A stretch of DNA of 64,000 nucleotides from UBA2991 sp965221735 (GTDB lineage: Bacteria > Chloroflexota > Dehalococcoidia > Tepidiformales > Tepidiformaceae): contig OZ244910.1 of assembly GCA_965221735.1 (NCBI GenBank), forward strand, positions 2,356,001-2,420,000, given 5' to 3'. Position 1 is the stretch's first letter; each line of letters begins with the position of its first letter. The notes under the pieces are model-generated. The model was not told the origin of the DNA and did no database searches. It saw only the letters and a list, made by a program, of their open reading frames with translations. A program made the translations under genes and the position numbers. Positions 28,889 to 37,286 of the stretch are shown here, piece after piece.

Positions 28889-30217
28889 GTGGCCATAGCG
28901 GGCGGCGAACAGCGGACAGGACCAAGGGGGCGGGTCAGCCTCCAGACGTTCGCGGCCTTCGAGCTGCGGGACTACCGGCTTCTCTGGGCGAACAACTTCA
29001 GCTACGCGCTGGTGCAGGGCATCGAGCGCTTCGCGTTCGCCTGGCTCGTGATCGACACGCTGCAGGCGGGGGACTTCTACCTGGGGCTCTCCGCCTTCGC
29101 GCTGGGCATCCCGGTCTTCTTCTTCTCGCTTCCCGCGGGGGTGCTGGCCGACCGCTGGAACCGGCGGACGCTGCTCGTCGTGAGCCAGGTGATCGTGCTG
29201 GTCGGGGCGGCGCTGGCGGCGGTGCTGATCTGGGTCGACCTCATGACCCTGCGGGTCGCGCTGGGGATGGCGCTGTTCGTGGGGACGGGGGTGGCGGTGG
29301 GGCAGCCGGTGCGGCAGGCGCTCATCCCGGCGGTGGTGCCCCCTCACCGGCTGATGAACGCGATCACGCTGAACAGCGCCGGGCAGACGGTCTCGCAGAT
29401 GGTAGGGCCGGCGCTCGGCGGAGCGGCCATCGCGGTCGCCGGGCTGGAGGGGAACTTCGCGCTGCAGGCGATCCTGATGGGCGCGGGACTGATCTTCATC
29501 GTGCCGCTTCGCATCCCCGCGCGCGCGCTCGACCCGGTGGCGGCAGCCGGTTCGGGGCTGCGCGTGATGGCCGCCGACGTCGTCGACGGCTTCCGCTTCA
29601 TCGTGAGGAACGACAACATCCGCTCGCTCTTCGTCCTGCTGCTGGTGACCTCGCTGGTCATCAACGGGCCGTGGGTGACGCTGCTGCCACGCGTAGCGCA
29701 GTTGCAGCTCGATGCGGACGGCCCGGCGGCGAGCTGGCTGTTCGCCTATCTCGGCATAGGGCTGACATGCAGCTCGCTCGCCCTGGCCTCCGTACGGGGG
29801 TTACGGAACGCCGGGGGGTGGTTCATCTGCGCGCTCATGACGAGCAGCACCTTCGCGATCATCATCGGGTTCTCGCACAGCTACCTGCTGACGGCGCTCC
29901 TGCTCTCGCTGACGGGCCTGAGCGCGGGCGTCTTTACGAACCTGAACCTGACGCTGATCCAGTCGTACACACCGCAGCCGGTGATGGGTCGCGTGATGGC
30001 GATCTTCACGCTGATCATGCTGGGCGGGACGCCGGTGGGAGGGCTGCTGGGGGGTCTTGGGGCGGCGTGGCTCGGCGCGGGGAACTGGTTCTCCCTGTGC
30101 GGGGTGGCGAGCGTGGCAGTGGGGGCGTTCTTCCTGCTGACCAATCCGGGGCTGCGGCGGATGCCGTCGCACCCGGATCCGCCCGTGGCGGCCCAGGCTG
30201 AGTCAGGCTCGGGGTAG
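28889..30217 (+). CDS. MFS transporter, exporter type (copy 2)
   Basis: A 442-residue paralogue of the preceding gene, with the same FAAFELRDYRLLWANNFSYALVQG start, GVLADRWNRR loop, GQPVRQALIPAVVP motif and a similar C-terminal LLTNPGLRRMPSHP. It starts at GTG 28889 with GGAGGGG 5-6 bases before. Two similar transporters in tandem suggest a local duplication, since diverged, and could be partners or have different substrates. Its last 15 bases overlap the convergent DUF309 gene. Confidence 0.9.
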   Translation: MAIAGGEQRTGPRGRVSLQTFAAFELRDYRLLWANNFSYALVQGIERFAFAWLVIDTLQAGDFYLGLSAFALGIPVFFFSLPAGVLADRWNRRTLLVVSQVIVLVGAALAAVLIWVDLMTLRVALGMALFVGTGVAVGQPVRQALIPAVVPPHRLMNAITLNSAGQTVSQMVGPALGGAAIAVAGLEGNFALQAILMGAGLIFIVPLRIPARALDPVAAAGSGLRVMAADVVDGFRFIVRNDNIRSLFVLLLVTSLVINGPWVTLLPRVAQLQLDADGPAASWLFAYLGIGLTCSSLALASVRGLRNAGGWFICALMTSSTFAIIIGFSHSYLLTALLLSLTGLSAGVFTNLNLTLIQSYTPQPVMGRVMAIFTLIMLGGTPVGGLLGGLGAAWLGAGNWFSLCGVASVAVGAFFLLTNPGLRRMPSHPDPPVAAQAESGSG

Positions 30218-30661
30218 CGGCCAGGGCGCAGACGGCGGCAGCGGTGCGCCCGTCGCGAGGTCCCGCACGCGATCGAGGTCACGTTCGACGAGTGAACCAA
30301 GCGCGGGAAGGTCGATGCCCCAGGCGGGGCCAGGCGCTGCATAGATGGCGTCAAGGGCCCGCTCCAAGAGAACGCTCATGCCACGAGCGTTTCCGCGAGC
30401 GGCGTGGGTGTAGCCCGCTCCGAGCTGGGCGAGTCCCTTGAACAGGGACTCGCTGTTGGTGCCCTTGCTCTCGAGCCAGGCTGCTTCCCAGGCCTCGTGG
30501 GCGAGGAAGTAGCGGCCCGCATCGAAGTGCGCGAGCGCGAGCGCATTGGCCTCAGCGGCGGAGAGCCCATCGAGGTTGTCGACGGCGAGGCGGTTGGGCG
30601 AGCCCGCGGGGAGGGGGCGCCCGAGTTCGTCGCGGGGGCGCTCGGGCTTATCGGGCGGCAT
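30203..30661 (-). CDS. DUF309 domain-containing protein
   Basis: A 152-residue soluble protein with the DUF309 signature HFDAGRYFLAHEAWEAAW and a following helical QLGAGYTHAARGNARGM segment. The family is small, all-helical and of unknown function. AAGG precedes the ATG by about 5 bases. Upstream, TACGAT stands 7 bases before another ATG (30686) that opens a twelve-codon out-of-frame mini-frame (MNVASRRSHAAR) running over this start; it could be a leader peptide or chance. Its 3' end overlaps the MFS gene. Confidence 0.88.
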   Translation of the reverse strand: MPPDKPERPRDELGRPLPAGSPNRLAVDNLDGLSAAEANALALAHFDAGRYFLAHEAWEAAWLESKGTNSESLFKGLAQLGAGYTHAARGNARGMSVLLERALDAIYAAPGPAWGIDLPALGSLVERDLDRVRDLATGAPLPPSAPWPLPRA

Positions 30662-30749
30662 GCGACCTTCGGCTGGCGACGTTCATGGCCGCGATCGTAC
30701 CGCCTGGGATGGCCGTGGCACCTTTCCCCGGAGTTGGCCCGCCGGCGGC

Positions 30750-30755
30750 TACGCT
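30750..30755 (+). promoter_or_regulatory. Candidate -10 element close to the hemolysin III-like start
   Basis: TACGCT ends 9 bases before the ATG at 30765. GGAAGGG lies between, so this may give a very short leader with a partial Shine-Dalgarno. Confidence 0.35.
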
Positions 30756-30764
30756 GGAAGGGTG

Positions 30765-31388
30765 ATGGTTGAGGTACGCCCTGCGCTTCGCGGTCAGTTC
30801 CACCTGCTGCTGGCGCTCGTCTCTCCGGCTGCGTTGCTGGTACTCGTCCTGATCGCGGACACCACCCGGGAATACGTGGGCGGGGCGATCTTCGGGGCCT
30901 CGATGCTGTTGCTCTTCTCGACCAGCAGCGCCTACCACCTGGTCGAACGAGGGCAGGCGCTCCTCCAGCGGATGGACCGCTCCATGATCTTCGTGCTGAT
31001 CGCGGGTACCTACACGCCGTTCTGCCTGGTGTTGCTGGGGAACGGCTGGAGCATCCCCCTCCTTTCCCTTGTGTGGGGGTTGGCGGCGATTGGAGTCGCC
31101 TTGAGAGTCCTGAGCCCAACGCCTCCACCGTGGACCAACCTGGCACTGTACCTGGGGCTGGGCTGGGTGGGCCTGACGGCGATCGCGCCGTTCGCCTCGG
31201 CGGCGTCCCCGACCATGCTGGCGCTGTTACTGGCAGGCGGGGTTCTCTACACGATCGGGGGCCTGGTACACGCGCGCCAGCGGCCGGACCCATTTCCAGG
31301 CGTGTTCGGCTACCACGAACTCTTCCACCTGCTCACGGCACTGGCCGCGCTGACGTACTACTCGACAGTGGTCTACGCGTTCGTCTAG
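30765..31388 (+). CDS. Hemolysin III / PAQR family membrane protein
   Basis: A 207-residue polytopic protein of the hemolysin III (YqfA, PAQR) family with about seven membrane segments. It holds the family metal-site motifs: SSAYHL near 48-53, DRSMIFVLIAGTYTPF, and the C-terminal HELFHLLTA. These supply the His and Asp residues that bind zinc in PAQR hydrolase-like relatives. Despite the name, a haemolytic function is not implied. I chose ATG 30765; GTG 30762 is adjacent. It is divergent from the DUF309 gene and followed by a SnoaL-like gene 40 bases on. Confidence 0.9.
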   Translation: MVEVRPALRGQFHLLLALVSPAALLVLVLIADTTREYVGGAIFGASMLLLFSTSSAYHLVERGQALLQRMDRSMIFVLIAGTYTPFCLVLLGNGWSIPLLSLVWGLAAIGVALRVLSPTPPPWTNLALYLGLGWVGLTAIAPFASAASPTMLALLLAGGVLYTIGGLVHARQRPDPFPGVFGYHELFHLLTALAALTYYSTVVYAFV

Positions 31389-31428
31389 GGTCCGCGCGAC
31401 CGGCGGATGAGCCGGGCAGGGGGTCGCG

Positions 31429-31917
31429 ATGAGCACGGAGCAGCGGCTGGCGGAGCTGGAGGCGCGGCTGTCCGCGCTCGAGGACGAGCGCGGCGTGGTC
31501 GCGAACATGTACCGCTACGCGCACAGCATCGACTACGGGCTGGAGGCGGAGTGGGTCGACTGCTTCACGGAGGACGGGGCGTTCGACATGCGCCGCCCTC
31601 CAGACTTCGACAAGGTGGGGAACCGCATCGACGGTCGGGAGGCGCTGGCGGCGTTCATCGCGACGCACACGCGCGCGCCGGAGACGTGGCACAAGCACAT
31701 GATGGTGCAGCCGCGGATCGCGCTCGATGGGGACACGGCCAGGGTCGAGAGCTTCTTCACCCGGCTGGACGAGGACGAGACGGAGGAGCCGTACGTGCTC
31801 GTGTTCGGCCGCTACCGGGACACGGTGCATCGTTGCGAGGACGGGCTCTGGCGCTTCAAGGAGCGGATCGTCGAGATCGAGGCGATCAAGGGGCGCCCGG
31901 CGCCCGACCGGAGCTAG
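31429..31917 (+). CDS. SnoaL-like / NTF2-fold protein
   Basis: A 162-residue protein of the SnoaL-like (NTF2-fold) group. An N-terminal helix (EQRLAELEARLSALEDERGVV) is followed by the family-typical RYAHSIDYGLEAEWVDCFTEDGAFDM, the THTRAPETWHKHMMVQPRI strand pair and a final GLWRFKERIVEIEAI. Such proteins are small cyclases, isomerases, dehydratases or binding proteins, often beside oxygenases. A P450 gene begins 33 bases after its stop on the same strand, so they may act on one compound. The catalytic residues cannot be assigned by eye. Confidence 0.85.
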   Translation: MSTEQRLAELEARLSALEDERGVVANMYRYAHSIDYGLEAEWVDCFTEDGAFDMRRPPDFDKVGNRIDGREALAAFIATHTRAPETWHKHMMVQPRIALDGDTARVESFFTRLDEDETEEPYVLVFGRYRDTVHRCEDGLWRFKERIVEIEAIKGRPAPDRS

Positions 31918-31950
31918 CGAGCAGGACTAGAATCAAGAGCGGAGGGCGGC

Positions 31951-33243
31951 ATGGCCGAGACGTTCACGCCGTCGGAAGCGCCCTGGCGCGAGGACGACCC
32001 GTTCCTCGCGAACCCGTATGACTTCTATGCCTGGGGGCGGGAGCACAGCCCGCTGCGGGTGGACACGGCGCGGAGCGGGGCGTGGGGCGACGAGGTGGGG
32101 AGGATCAATGAGCGGGTCGCGGTGCAATTCGGGAGGGGGCACGGCGTCTGGTTCGTGTTCCGGCACGACCAGTGCGTCGAGATCTCGCGGGACCACGACC
32201 ACTGGACGATGGAGCCCCGAGCGGGTCAGTACGACCTCGACCCGGAGACGGGCGAGCGGCTGCCGCGCACGGTCGGCCTGCTGAACAGCGACCCGCCGGA
32301 GCACACGCGGCTGCGGTCGCTGGTGGCGGAGGCGTTCACGCCGAAGACGGTCGAGCGGCTGGCGCCGCGCATCCGGGAGATTGCGGAGGAGTTGCTGGAC
32401 ACCGTCCCGGGAGACGGGCGGTTCGACCTCGTCGAGGGGTTCAGCCACCCGCTGCCGGTGATCGTGATCGCGGAGATCCTGGGCGTCCCGAGCAGCGACC
32501 GGGCAAAGTTCAAGCAATGGTCGGACGAGGCGATCATCGCGATCGAGACGCGGGGTCGGGGGCCGGGGCGCTACCCGCTGGGGGGCCGGGCGTTTCCGGC
32601 GCTGCGGTCGTACTTCACGGAGCTGATCGAGGCGCGGCGACGGGCGCCGCGGGAGGATCTCATCAGCGGGCTCGTGCGGGCGGAGGTGGAGGGGTCGCGG
32701 CTGACGCACGACGAGCTGATCCACCTCCTCATCCTGCTGCTGGTGGCGGGGAACGAGACGACGCGCGACCTGATCGGGAACACGGTGCTGGCGCTGCTGG
32801 AGCACCCGGAGCAGCTGGCGCTGCTGCGGTCGGACCTGTCGCTGGCGCCGAACGCGATCGAGGAGGTGCTGCGCTACAGCGCGCCGGCGCAGTACATGTC
32901 GCGGCGGGCGAGGGCGGCGACGGTGGTGGGGGACGCGCGGATCGAGCCGGGCGAGGAGGCGGTGCTGTGGTTCGGCTCGGCGAACCGGGACGAGCAGGTC
33001 TTTCCGGGCGCGGACACCTTCGATATCCGCCGCGCGAACGCGAACCGGCACCTGACGTTCGGGATCGGGACGCACTTCTGCCTGGGGGCGCCACTGGCGC
33101 GGCTGGAGGGCGCGATCGCGATCGCGGCGCTGCTCTCGCGGTTCGGAGACATCCAGCGGGCGGACGGCGGAGCGCTCCCGCGGATGCCGAGCCTGCAACA
33201 CCGGGGGGTGCGTTCGCTGCCGCTGGCGGTGGAGCGCCGCTAG
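31951..33243 (+). CDS. Cytochrome P450
   Basis: A soluble bacterial P450 of 430 residues. The I-helix oxygen-activation motif is AGNETT (266-271), ExxR is Glu305-Val-Leu-Arg308, and the heme loop is FGIGTHFCLGAPLAR with the axial Cys377. The N-terminus has no membrane anchor. It starts at ATG with GGAGGG about 7 bases before. TAGAAT (31928-31933) in the gap is a possible -10. No ferredoxin or reductase is next to it. Relatives oxidise steroids, terpenes or fatty acids. Its stop overlaps the convergent PlsY-like gene by 4 bases. Confidence 0.95.
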   Translation: MAETFTPSEAPWREDDPFLANPYDFYAWGREHSPLRVDTARSGAWGDEVGRINERVAVQFGRGHGVWFVFRHDQCVEISRDHDHWTMEPRAGQYDLDPETGERLPRTVGLLNSDPPEHTRLRSLVAEAFTPKTVERLAPRIREIAEELLDTVPGDGRFDLVEGFSHPLPVIVIAEILGVPSSDRAKFKQWSDEAIIAIETRGRGPGRYPLGGRAFPALRSYFTELIEARRRAPREDLISGLVRAEVEGSRLTHDELIHLLILLLVAGNETTRDLIGNTVLALLEHPEQLALLRSDLSLAPNAIEEVLRYSAPAQYMSRRARAATVVGDARIEPGEEAVLWFGSANRDEQVFPGADTFDIRRANANRHLTFGIGTHFCLGAPLARLEGAIAIAALLSRFGDIQRADGGALPRMPSLQHRGVRSLPLAVERR

Positions 33244-33812
33244 GCTGAGGGCCGTCGGGGCCAGAGGCGGTCGACAGCGTCCTTCAGGCCGACGCTGATG
33301 AAGAGAAGCGCCACGAAGAGGAGGCGGCTGAGGTCGCCATCGACGAGCCAGGCGACGACCACGAGGGCGACGACGGCGGCGGCAATGCCGGCAACGGTCT
33401 TGCGGGTCGAGACAAGGGCAACGAACCCGACGCCCAGCATGGCGAGCCCCGCCAGGGGGAAGAGCGCCCAGGCGACGCCGATGGCGGGGGCAGCCCCGCG
33501 TCCGCCGGCAAAGGAGAGCCACGGCGGGAAGACATGACCGAGAACGACGAGGATGCCGGCGGTGAGCACGACCCACTCATCGCTGGTGATGGCGAGGACG
33601 ACGGTGATCGCGATGGCGCCCTTGAGCAGGTCGAGGATGGTAGCCACGACCACGGCCCATATGCCGCCGAGGTGCTGGAGGTTCCCGGAGCCGACGTGGT
33701 GATCGCCGGTCGAGCGGAGGTCGACGCCGTAGCGGTACCGACCGATGAGCCAGGAGAAGGGAATAGAACCGGCAACAAGGGCCACGAGCAGCGCGAGGAT
33801 GTCGATGACCAT
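33240..33812 (-). CDS. plsY: Glycerol-3-phosphate acyltransferase family protein (PlsY-like, divergent)
   Basis: A 190-residue protein with five or more membrane segments. In PlsY the enzyme acylates glycerol-3-phosphate from acyl phosphate. Seen here are SIPFSWLIGR (motif 1), GSGN at 41-44, DLLKG at 61-65, and GHVFPPWLSFAGGRGAAPAIGV (motif 2 region). The family GSGNxGATN is, however, GSGNLQHLGG, so the G-A-T-N part is missing, and GGKG is GGRG. It may be a working variant or a paralogue with another role; another plsY elsewhere in the genome would suggest the latter. TACCAT lies 15 bases before the ATG. Confidence 0.75.
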   Translation of the reverse strand: MVIDILALLVALVAGSIPFSWLIGRYRYGVDLRSTGDHHVGSGNLQHLGGIWAVVVATILDLLKGAIAITVVLAITSDEWVVLTAGILVVLGHVFPPWLSFAGGRGAAPAIGVAWALFPLAGLAMLGVGFVALVSTRKTVAGIAAAVVALVVVAWLVDGDLSRLLFVALLFISVGLKDAVDRLWPRRPSA

Positions 33813-33863
33813 GCGAGGCTGGGAGCGATGGTACGCCTCGCGGCGGTCGAGCGCGCCGGAGTC

Positions 33864-33877
33864 GCCCGTTAACGGGC
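33864..33877. promoter_or_regulatory. Palindrome between divergent genes (possible operator)
   Basis: GCCCGTTAACGGGC is a perfect 14-base palindrome in the 148-base gap between the PlsY-like gene (leftward) and the tandem PstS-like gene (rightward). It could be a repressor site or just a chance inverted repeat. I saw no Pho-box-like direct repeats. Confidence 0.35.
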
Positions 33878-33960
33878 ACTTAAGCCCCGGGGACTAGCGT
33901 CCTGCACGACCGATGCCGGACCGGCGGGGACGGCAAATCTTCCGGGGGTAACACCTCTAC

Positions 33961-35919
33961 GTGAACTTCCAGAACAGCATCCCAGGTTTGAAGCAGCGGC
34001 GGTGGCTGCTGCTCCTCATCACCGGCCTGGCGGCCTTCGCGCTCGTCACGGTCGCATGCGGCGACGACGACGATGAGGCTCCCGAGCCCGCAGCAACCCA
34101 GGCGGCAGCCGCGGAAGCTGAAGAGCCCGCGGCGGCCGAAGAACCGGCGGACGGAGACGCCTACGCCGGCCTCTCGGGCGAGATCCGCATCGACGGCTCC
34201 TCAACCGTGTTCCCCATCGCCGAAGCGATGGCCGAGGAGTTCGGCTACGTCTCCGACGTGCGCGTGAACGTCGCCTTCTCCGGCACCGGCGGCGGCTTCG
34301 AGAAGTTCTGCCGCGGCGAGACCCAGGTCAGCGACGCCTCCCGTCCGATCAAGGACTCCGAGCGCGAGGCCTGCGCCGAGAACGGCATCGACGACATCGT
34401 CGAGATCCAGGTCGCCATCGACGCCCTCACCGTCATGATCCATCCCGACAACGACTTCGCCCAGTGCATGACCGTTCCCGAGCTCAACCAGGCCTTCCGC
34501 GCCGACGGCGCCAAGAAGTGGAGCGACATCCGCTCCGACTGGCCCGACGACGACATCATCGCCTACTACCCCGGCGCCGACTCCGGCACCTTCGACTACT
34601 TCAACGAGGCGATCATCGAGGAGTTCGAAGGCTCCACCCACCGCGGCGACGGCACACCTTCCGAGGACGACAACATCCTCGCGCTGGGTATCGGCCGCGA
34701 CAAGAACGCCATCGGCTACTTCGGCTTCGCCTACTTCCTCGAGGCGGGCCAGAGCCTGCAGGCGGTCTCCGTCGATGACGGCGACGGCTGCGTGGCTCCG
34801 AGCTTCGAGGCGGCCCTCGCGGGCGAGTACACGCCGCTCTCGCGACCGCTCTTCATCTACACCCGCGCCAGCTTCATGGACGAGCGTCCAGAAGTGGCCG
34901 GCTTCGTCCGGTTCTTCCTCGAGCAGACCGACGCGATCGTGCCGGAAGTCGGCTACGTGACCATGCCGGCCGACCTCCTCGCCGAGCAGTTCGCCAAGAT
35001 CACGCCGCCGTACGTCATCCTGGGGCAGGAGCCACAGGCGGCCGCGCCGGCAGAGATCGACTATTCGAGTCTCTCCGGCGAGATCCGCATCGACGGGTCC
35101 TCGACCGTGTTCCCCATCGCCGAAGCGATGGCCGAGGAGTTCGGCTACGTCTCCGACGTGCGCGTGAACGTCGCCTTCTCCGGCACCGGCGGCGGCTTCG
35201 AGAAGTTCTGCCGCGGCGAGACCCAGGTCAGCGACGCCTCCCGTCCGATCAAGGACTCCGAGCGCGAGGCCTGCGCCGAGAACGGCATCGATGACATCGT
35301 CGAGATCCAGGTCGCCATCGACGCCCTCACCGTCATGATCCATCCCGACAACGACTTCGCCCAGTGCATGACCGTCGCCGAGCTCAACCAGGCCTTCCGC
35401 GCCGACGGCGCCAAGAAGTGGAGCGACATCCGCTCCGACTGGCCCGACGACGACATCATCGCCTACTACCCCGGCGCCGACTCCGGCACCTTCGACTACT
35501 TCAATGAGGCCATCATCGAGGAGTTCGAAGGCTCCACCCACCGCGGCGACGGCACGCCTTCCGAGGACGACAACATCCTCGCCCTCGGCATCGGACGCGA
35601 TCAGAACGCGATCGGCTACTTCGGCTTCGCCTACTTCCTCGAGGCGGGCCAGAGCCTGCAGGCGGTTTCCGTGGATGACGGCGACGGCTGCGTCGCGCCG
35701 AGCTTCGAGGCGGCCCTCGCGGGCGAGTACACGCCGCTCTCGCGGCCGCTCTTCATCTACACCCGCGCCAGCCTCCTGAGCGAGCGCCCCGAGGTTGCCG
35801 GGTTCATCAACTTCTTCCTGGAAAGCGTGGACGCGATCGTGCCGGAAGTCGGCTACGTGACCATGCCGGCCGACCTCCTCGCGGAGCAGTTCACCAAGAT
35901 CGCGCCGTACACCAACTAG
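33961..35919 (+). CDS. Phosphate-binding (PstS-like) lipoprotein with two tandem domains
   Basis: A 652-residue lipoprotein. A positively charged start and hydrophobic stretch are followed by the lipobox LVTVAC with Cys33, and then an acidic/Ala linker. Two complete PstS-type periplasmic-binding domains follow, about 71-370 and 371-652, nearly identical and exactly 300 residues apart. Each has IDGSSTVFPIAEAMAEEF, SGTGGGFEKFCRGE, SDASRPIKDSE and GADSGTFDYFNE, the phosphate-contacting segments. No pstC, pstA, pstB or phoU is near. Start is GTG 33961 without a good Shine-Dalgarno; TTG 33988 is a weaker choice. A tandem double PstS is not a standard form. Confidence 0.9.
   Translation: MNFQNSIPGLKQRRWLLLLITGLAAFALVTVACGDDDDEAPEPAATQAAAAEAEEPAAAEEPADGDAYAGLSGEIRIDGSSTVFPIAEAMAEEFGYVSDVRVNVAFSGTGGGFEKFCRGETQVSDASRPIKDSEREACAENGIDDIVEIQVAIDALTVMIHPDNDFAQCMTVPELNQAFRADGAKKWSDIRSDWPDDDIIAYYPGADSGTFDYFNEAIIEEFEGSTHRGDGTPSEDDNILALGIGRDKNAIGYFGFAYFLEAGQSLQAVSVDDGDGCVAPSFEAALAGEYTPLSRPLFIYTRASFMDERPEVAGFVRFFLEQTDAIVPEVGYVTMPADLLAEQFAKITPPYVILGQEPQAAAPAEIDYSSLSGEIRIDGSSTVFPIAEAMAEEFGYVSDVRVNVAFSGTGGGFEKFCRGETQVSDASRPIKDSEREACAENGIDDIVEIQVAIDALTVMIHPDNDFAQCMTVAELNQAFRADGAKKWSDIRSDWPDDDIIAYYPGADSGTFDYFNEAIIEEFEGSTHRGDGTPSEDDNILALGIGRDQNAIGYFGFAYFLEAGQSLQAVSVDDGDGCVAPSFEAALAGEYTPLSRPLFIYTRASLLSERPEVAGFINFFLESVDAIVPEVGYVTMPADLLAEQFTKIAPYTN
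34171..35919 (+). repeat. 900-base in-frame tandem duplication
   Basis: Unit 1 starts at 34171 and unit 2 at 35071, an exact 900-base step. By hand I count about 21 differences in the first 690 aligned bases, with a run of 188 identical bases (34204-34391 against 35104-35291). Differences rise near the unit ends. The high identity at DNA level points to a recent duplication or continuing gene conversion. Confidence 0.95.
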
Positions 35920-35945
35920 GCCCGACGGCCTCGTCCGTCCCACCA

Positions 35946-35979
35946 ACGGGGGGCGCAGCGTCGACGCTGCGCCCCCCGT
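35946..35979 (+). terminator. 34-base perfect palindrome after the PstS-like gene
   Basis: A perfect inverted repeat with no loop bases left over, from ACGGGGGGCGCAGCG to CGCTGCGCCCCCCGT, sits 27 bases after the stop codon. As RNA it makes a very strong G:C hairpin. It is followed by CTGCGTCC rather than a U-run, so it may also act as an mRNA-stabilising end. Confidence 0.6.
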
Positions 35980-36071
35980 CTGCGTCCCTGGGAACCGGCG
36001 GGGCGAGAAGGCCGTAAGATGCGCCCTTGCGCCCGCCGGTGCGGGCCATTCGCAGAGCTACGGAGGAGGCG

Positions 36072-37286
36072 ATGACCGGTCCTCTGAACGATGTCCGGGT
36101 GCTGGACCTGACGCAGCACATCGCAGGCCCCTACGCGACGAAGCTGTTCGCGGACTTCGGGGCCGACGTGATCAAGATCGAGCGTCCGGGGGGCGACCCC
36201 TCGCGGCGGCTGGGTCCCTACAAGGGGGGCGAGCCGCACCCGGAGAAAAGCGGGACGTTCTTCTACTTCAACACGAACAAGCGGTCGGTCGTGCTCGACC
36301 TGAAGAGCGAGCAGGGCTGCGAGGCGTTCTGGCGGCTGCTGGAGAGCGCCGACCTCGTGGTCGAGAGCTTCCGGCCCGGTGTCATGGACGACCTCGGGAT
36401 TGGCTTCGACGCGATCCACGAGCGGAAGGCGGACGTGCCGCTGGTGTCGATCACGAACTTCGGGCAGATGAGCCCCTACCGCGACTACAAGGGCTCGGAC
36501 CTGGTGCTCTACGCCTTCGCCGGGGAGATGTTCTCGACGGGGCTGCTGGAGCGGGAGCCGGTGAAGATGTACGGCACGGCGGCGCTGGTTCAGTCGGGCT
36601 CGGCGGCGGCGACGGCGATGATGGGCGCCCTGATGGCGGGCCGCTACCAGGGAGTCGGGCAGCACGTCGACTTCTCGATCGCGGACAGTCACCTCGTGGG
36701 CGTCGACCGGCGGCACGCGACGGTGATGGGGTACCAGTACTCGGGACGGAAGTCGCTGCGCTCACCGGGGGCGGCGATCGGCATGCTGAACGGGGTCTTC
36801 CCCTGCCAGGACGGCTGGGTCGACCTGCAGGGCGGGGGTCCGCGCTTCACGAACGCACGCGAGTTCCTGGGCTATCCGGACTGGATGGAGGACGAAAAGT
36901 GGGACGACCCCGCCATCCAGATGAACCCGGAGGCGATCGAGGAGTTCAACGCGTTCTTCTACGTGTGGCTCCTGGAGCACACGAAGCGGGAGATCTGGGA
37001 GGCGGCGCGCAAGGTGCGCTTCCTCTGCGGGCCCCTCTTTACAATCGACGAGGTGTTCGAAGACGAGAACTTCCGCGCGCGGGGGTTCTGGGAGCTGGCG
37101 GAGCACGAGGAGCTCGGGCAGGTGGAGATGCCCGGGCGTCCGTTCCTGATGTCGGAGACGCCGTGGGAGCTGCGCCGTCCGGCGCCGCTGCTGGGAGAGC
37201 ACACGGCGGAGGTGCTGGGGGAGGCCGGCTACGACGCCGGAGCAATCGACGGGCTGGCCTCGGCCGGCGTGGCGGAGGTGCGCTGA
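36072..37286 (+). CDS. CaiB/BaiF CoA-transferase (class III), member A of pair 2
   Basis: A 404-residue class III CoA-transferase: NDVRVLDLTQHIAGPYATKLFADFGADVIKIE, NTNKRSVVLDLKSEQG, VVESFRPGVMDDLG and GQHVDFSIADS with the likely catalytic Asp200. The ATG at 36072 has GGAGGAGG 2-9 bases before it; the longer frame from 36027 lacks such a site. TAAGAT (36015-36020) is a possible -10. Its stop shares one base with the next gene (TGATG), so the two subunits are probably made in equal amounts. The substrate is unknown. Confidence 0.92.
   Translation: MTGPLNDVRVLDLTQHIAGPYATKLFADFGADVIKIERPGGDPSRRLGPYKGGEPHPEKSGTFFYFNTNKRSVVLDLKSEQGCEAFWRLLESADLVVESFRPGVMDDLGIGFDAIHERKADVPLVSITNFGQMSPYRDYKGSDLVLYAFAGEMFSTGLLEREPVKMYGTAALVQSGSAAATAMMGALMAGRYQGVGQHVDFSIADSHLVGVDRRHATVMGYQYSGRKSLRSPGAAIGMLNGVFPCQDGWVDLQGGGPRFTNAREFLGYPDWMEDEKWDDPAIQMNPEAIEEFNAFFYVWLLEHTKREIWEAARKVRFLCGPLFTIDEVFEDENFRARGFWELAEHEELGQVEMPGRPFLMSETPWELRRPAPLLGEHTAEVLGEAGYDAGAIDGLASAGVAEVR

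Noticed and set aside
30648..30686. Twelve-codon leaderless mini-frame before the DUF309 gene
   Set aside because: TACGAT 7 bases before its ATG is suggestive, but at this length chance is likely and there is no coding evidence; noted only under the DUF309 entry.
30765..31388. Toxin (hemolysin)
   Set aside because: The family name is historical; PAQR-type membrane motifs and chromosomal context do not suggest a secreted toxin.
34171..35919. CRISPR or short-repeat array
   Set aside because: The repeats are two long coding units inside one frame, not spaced short repeats. I found no CRISPR array in the window.
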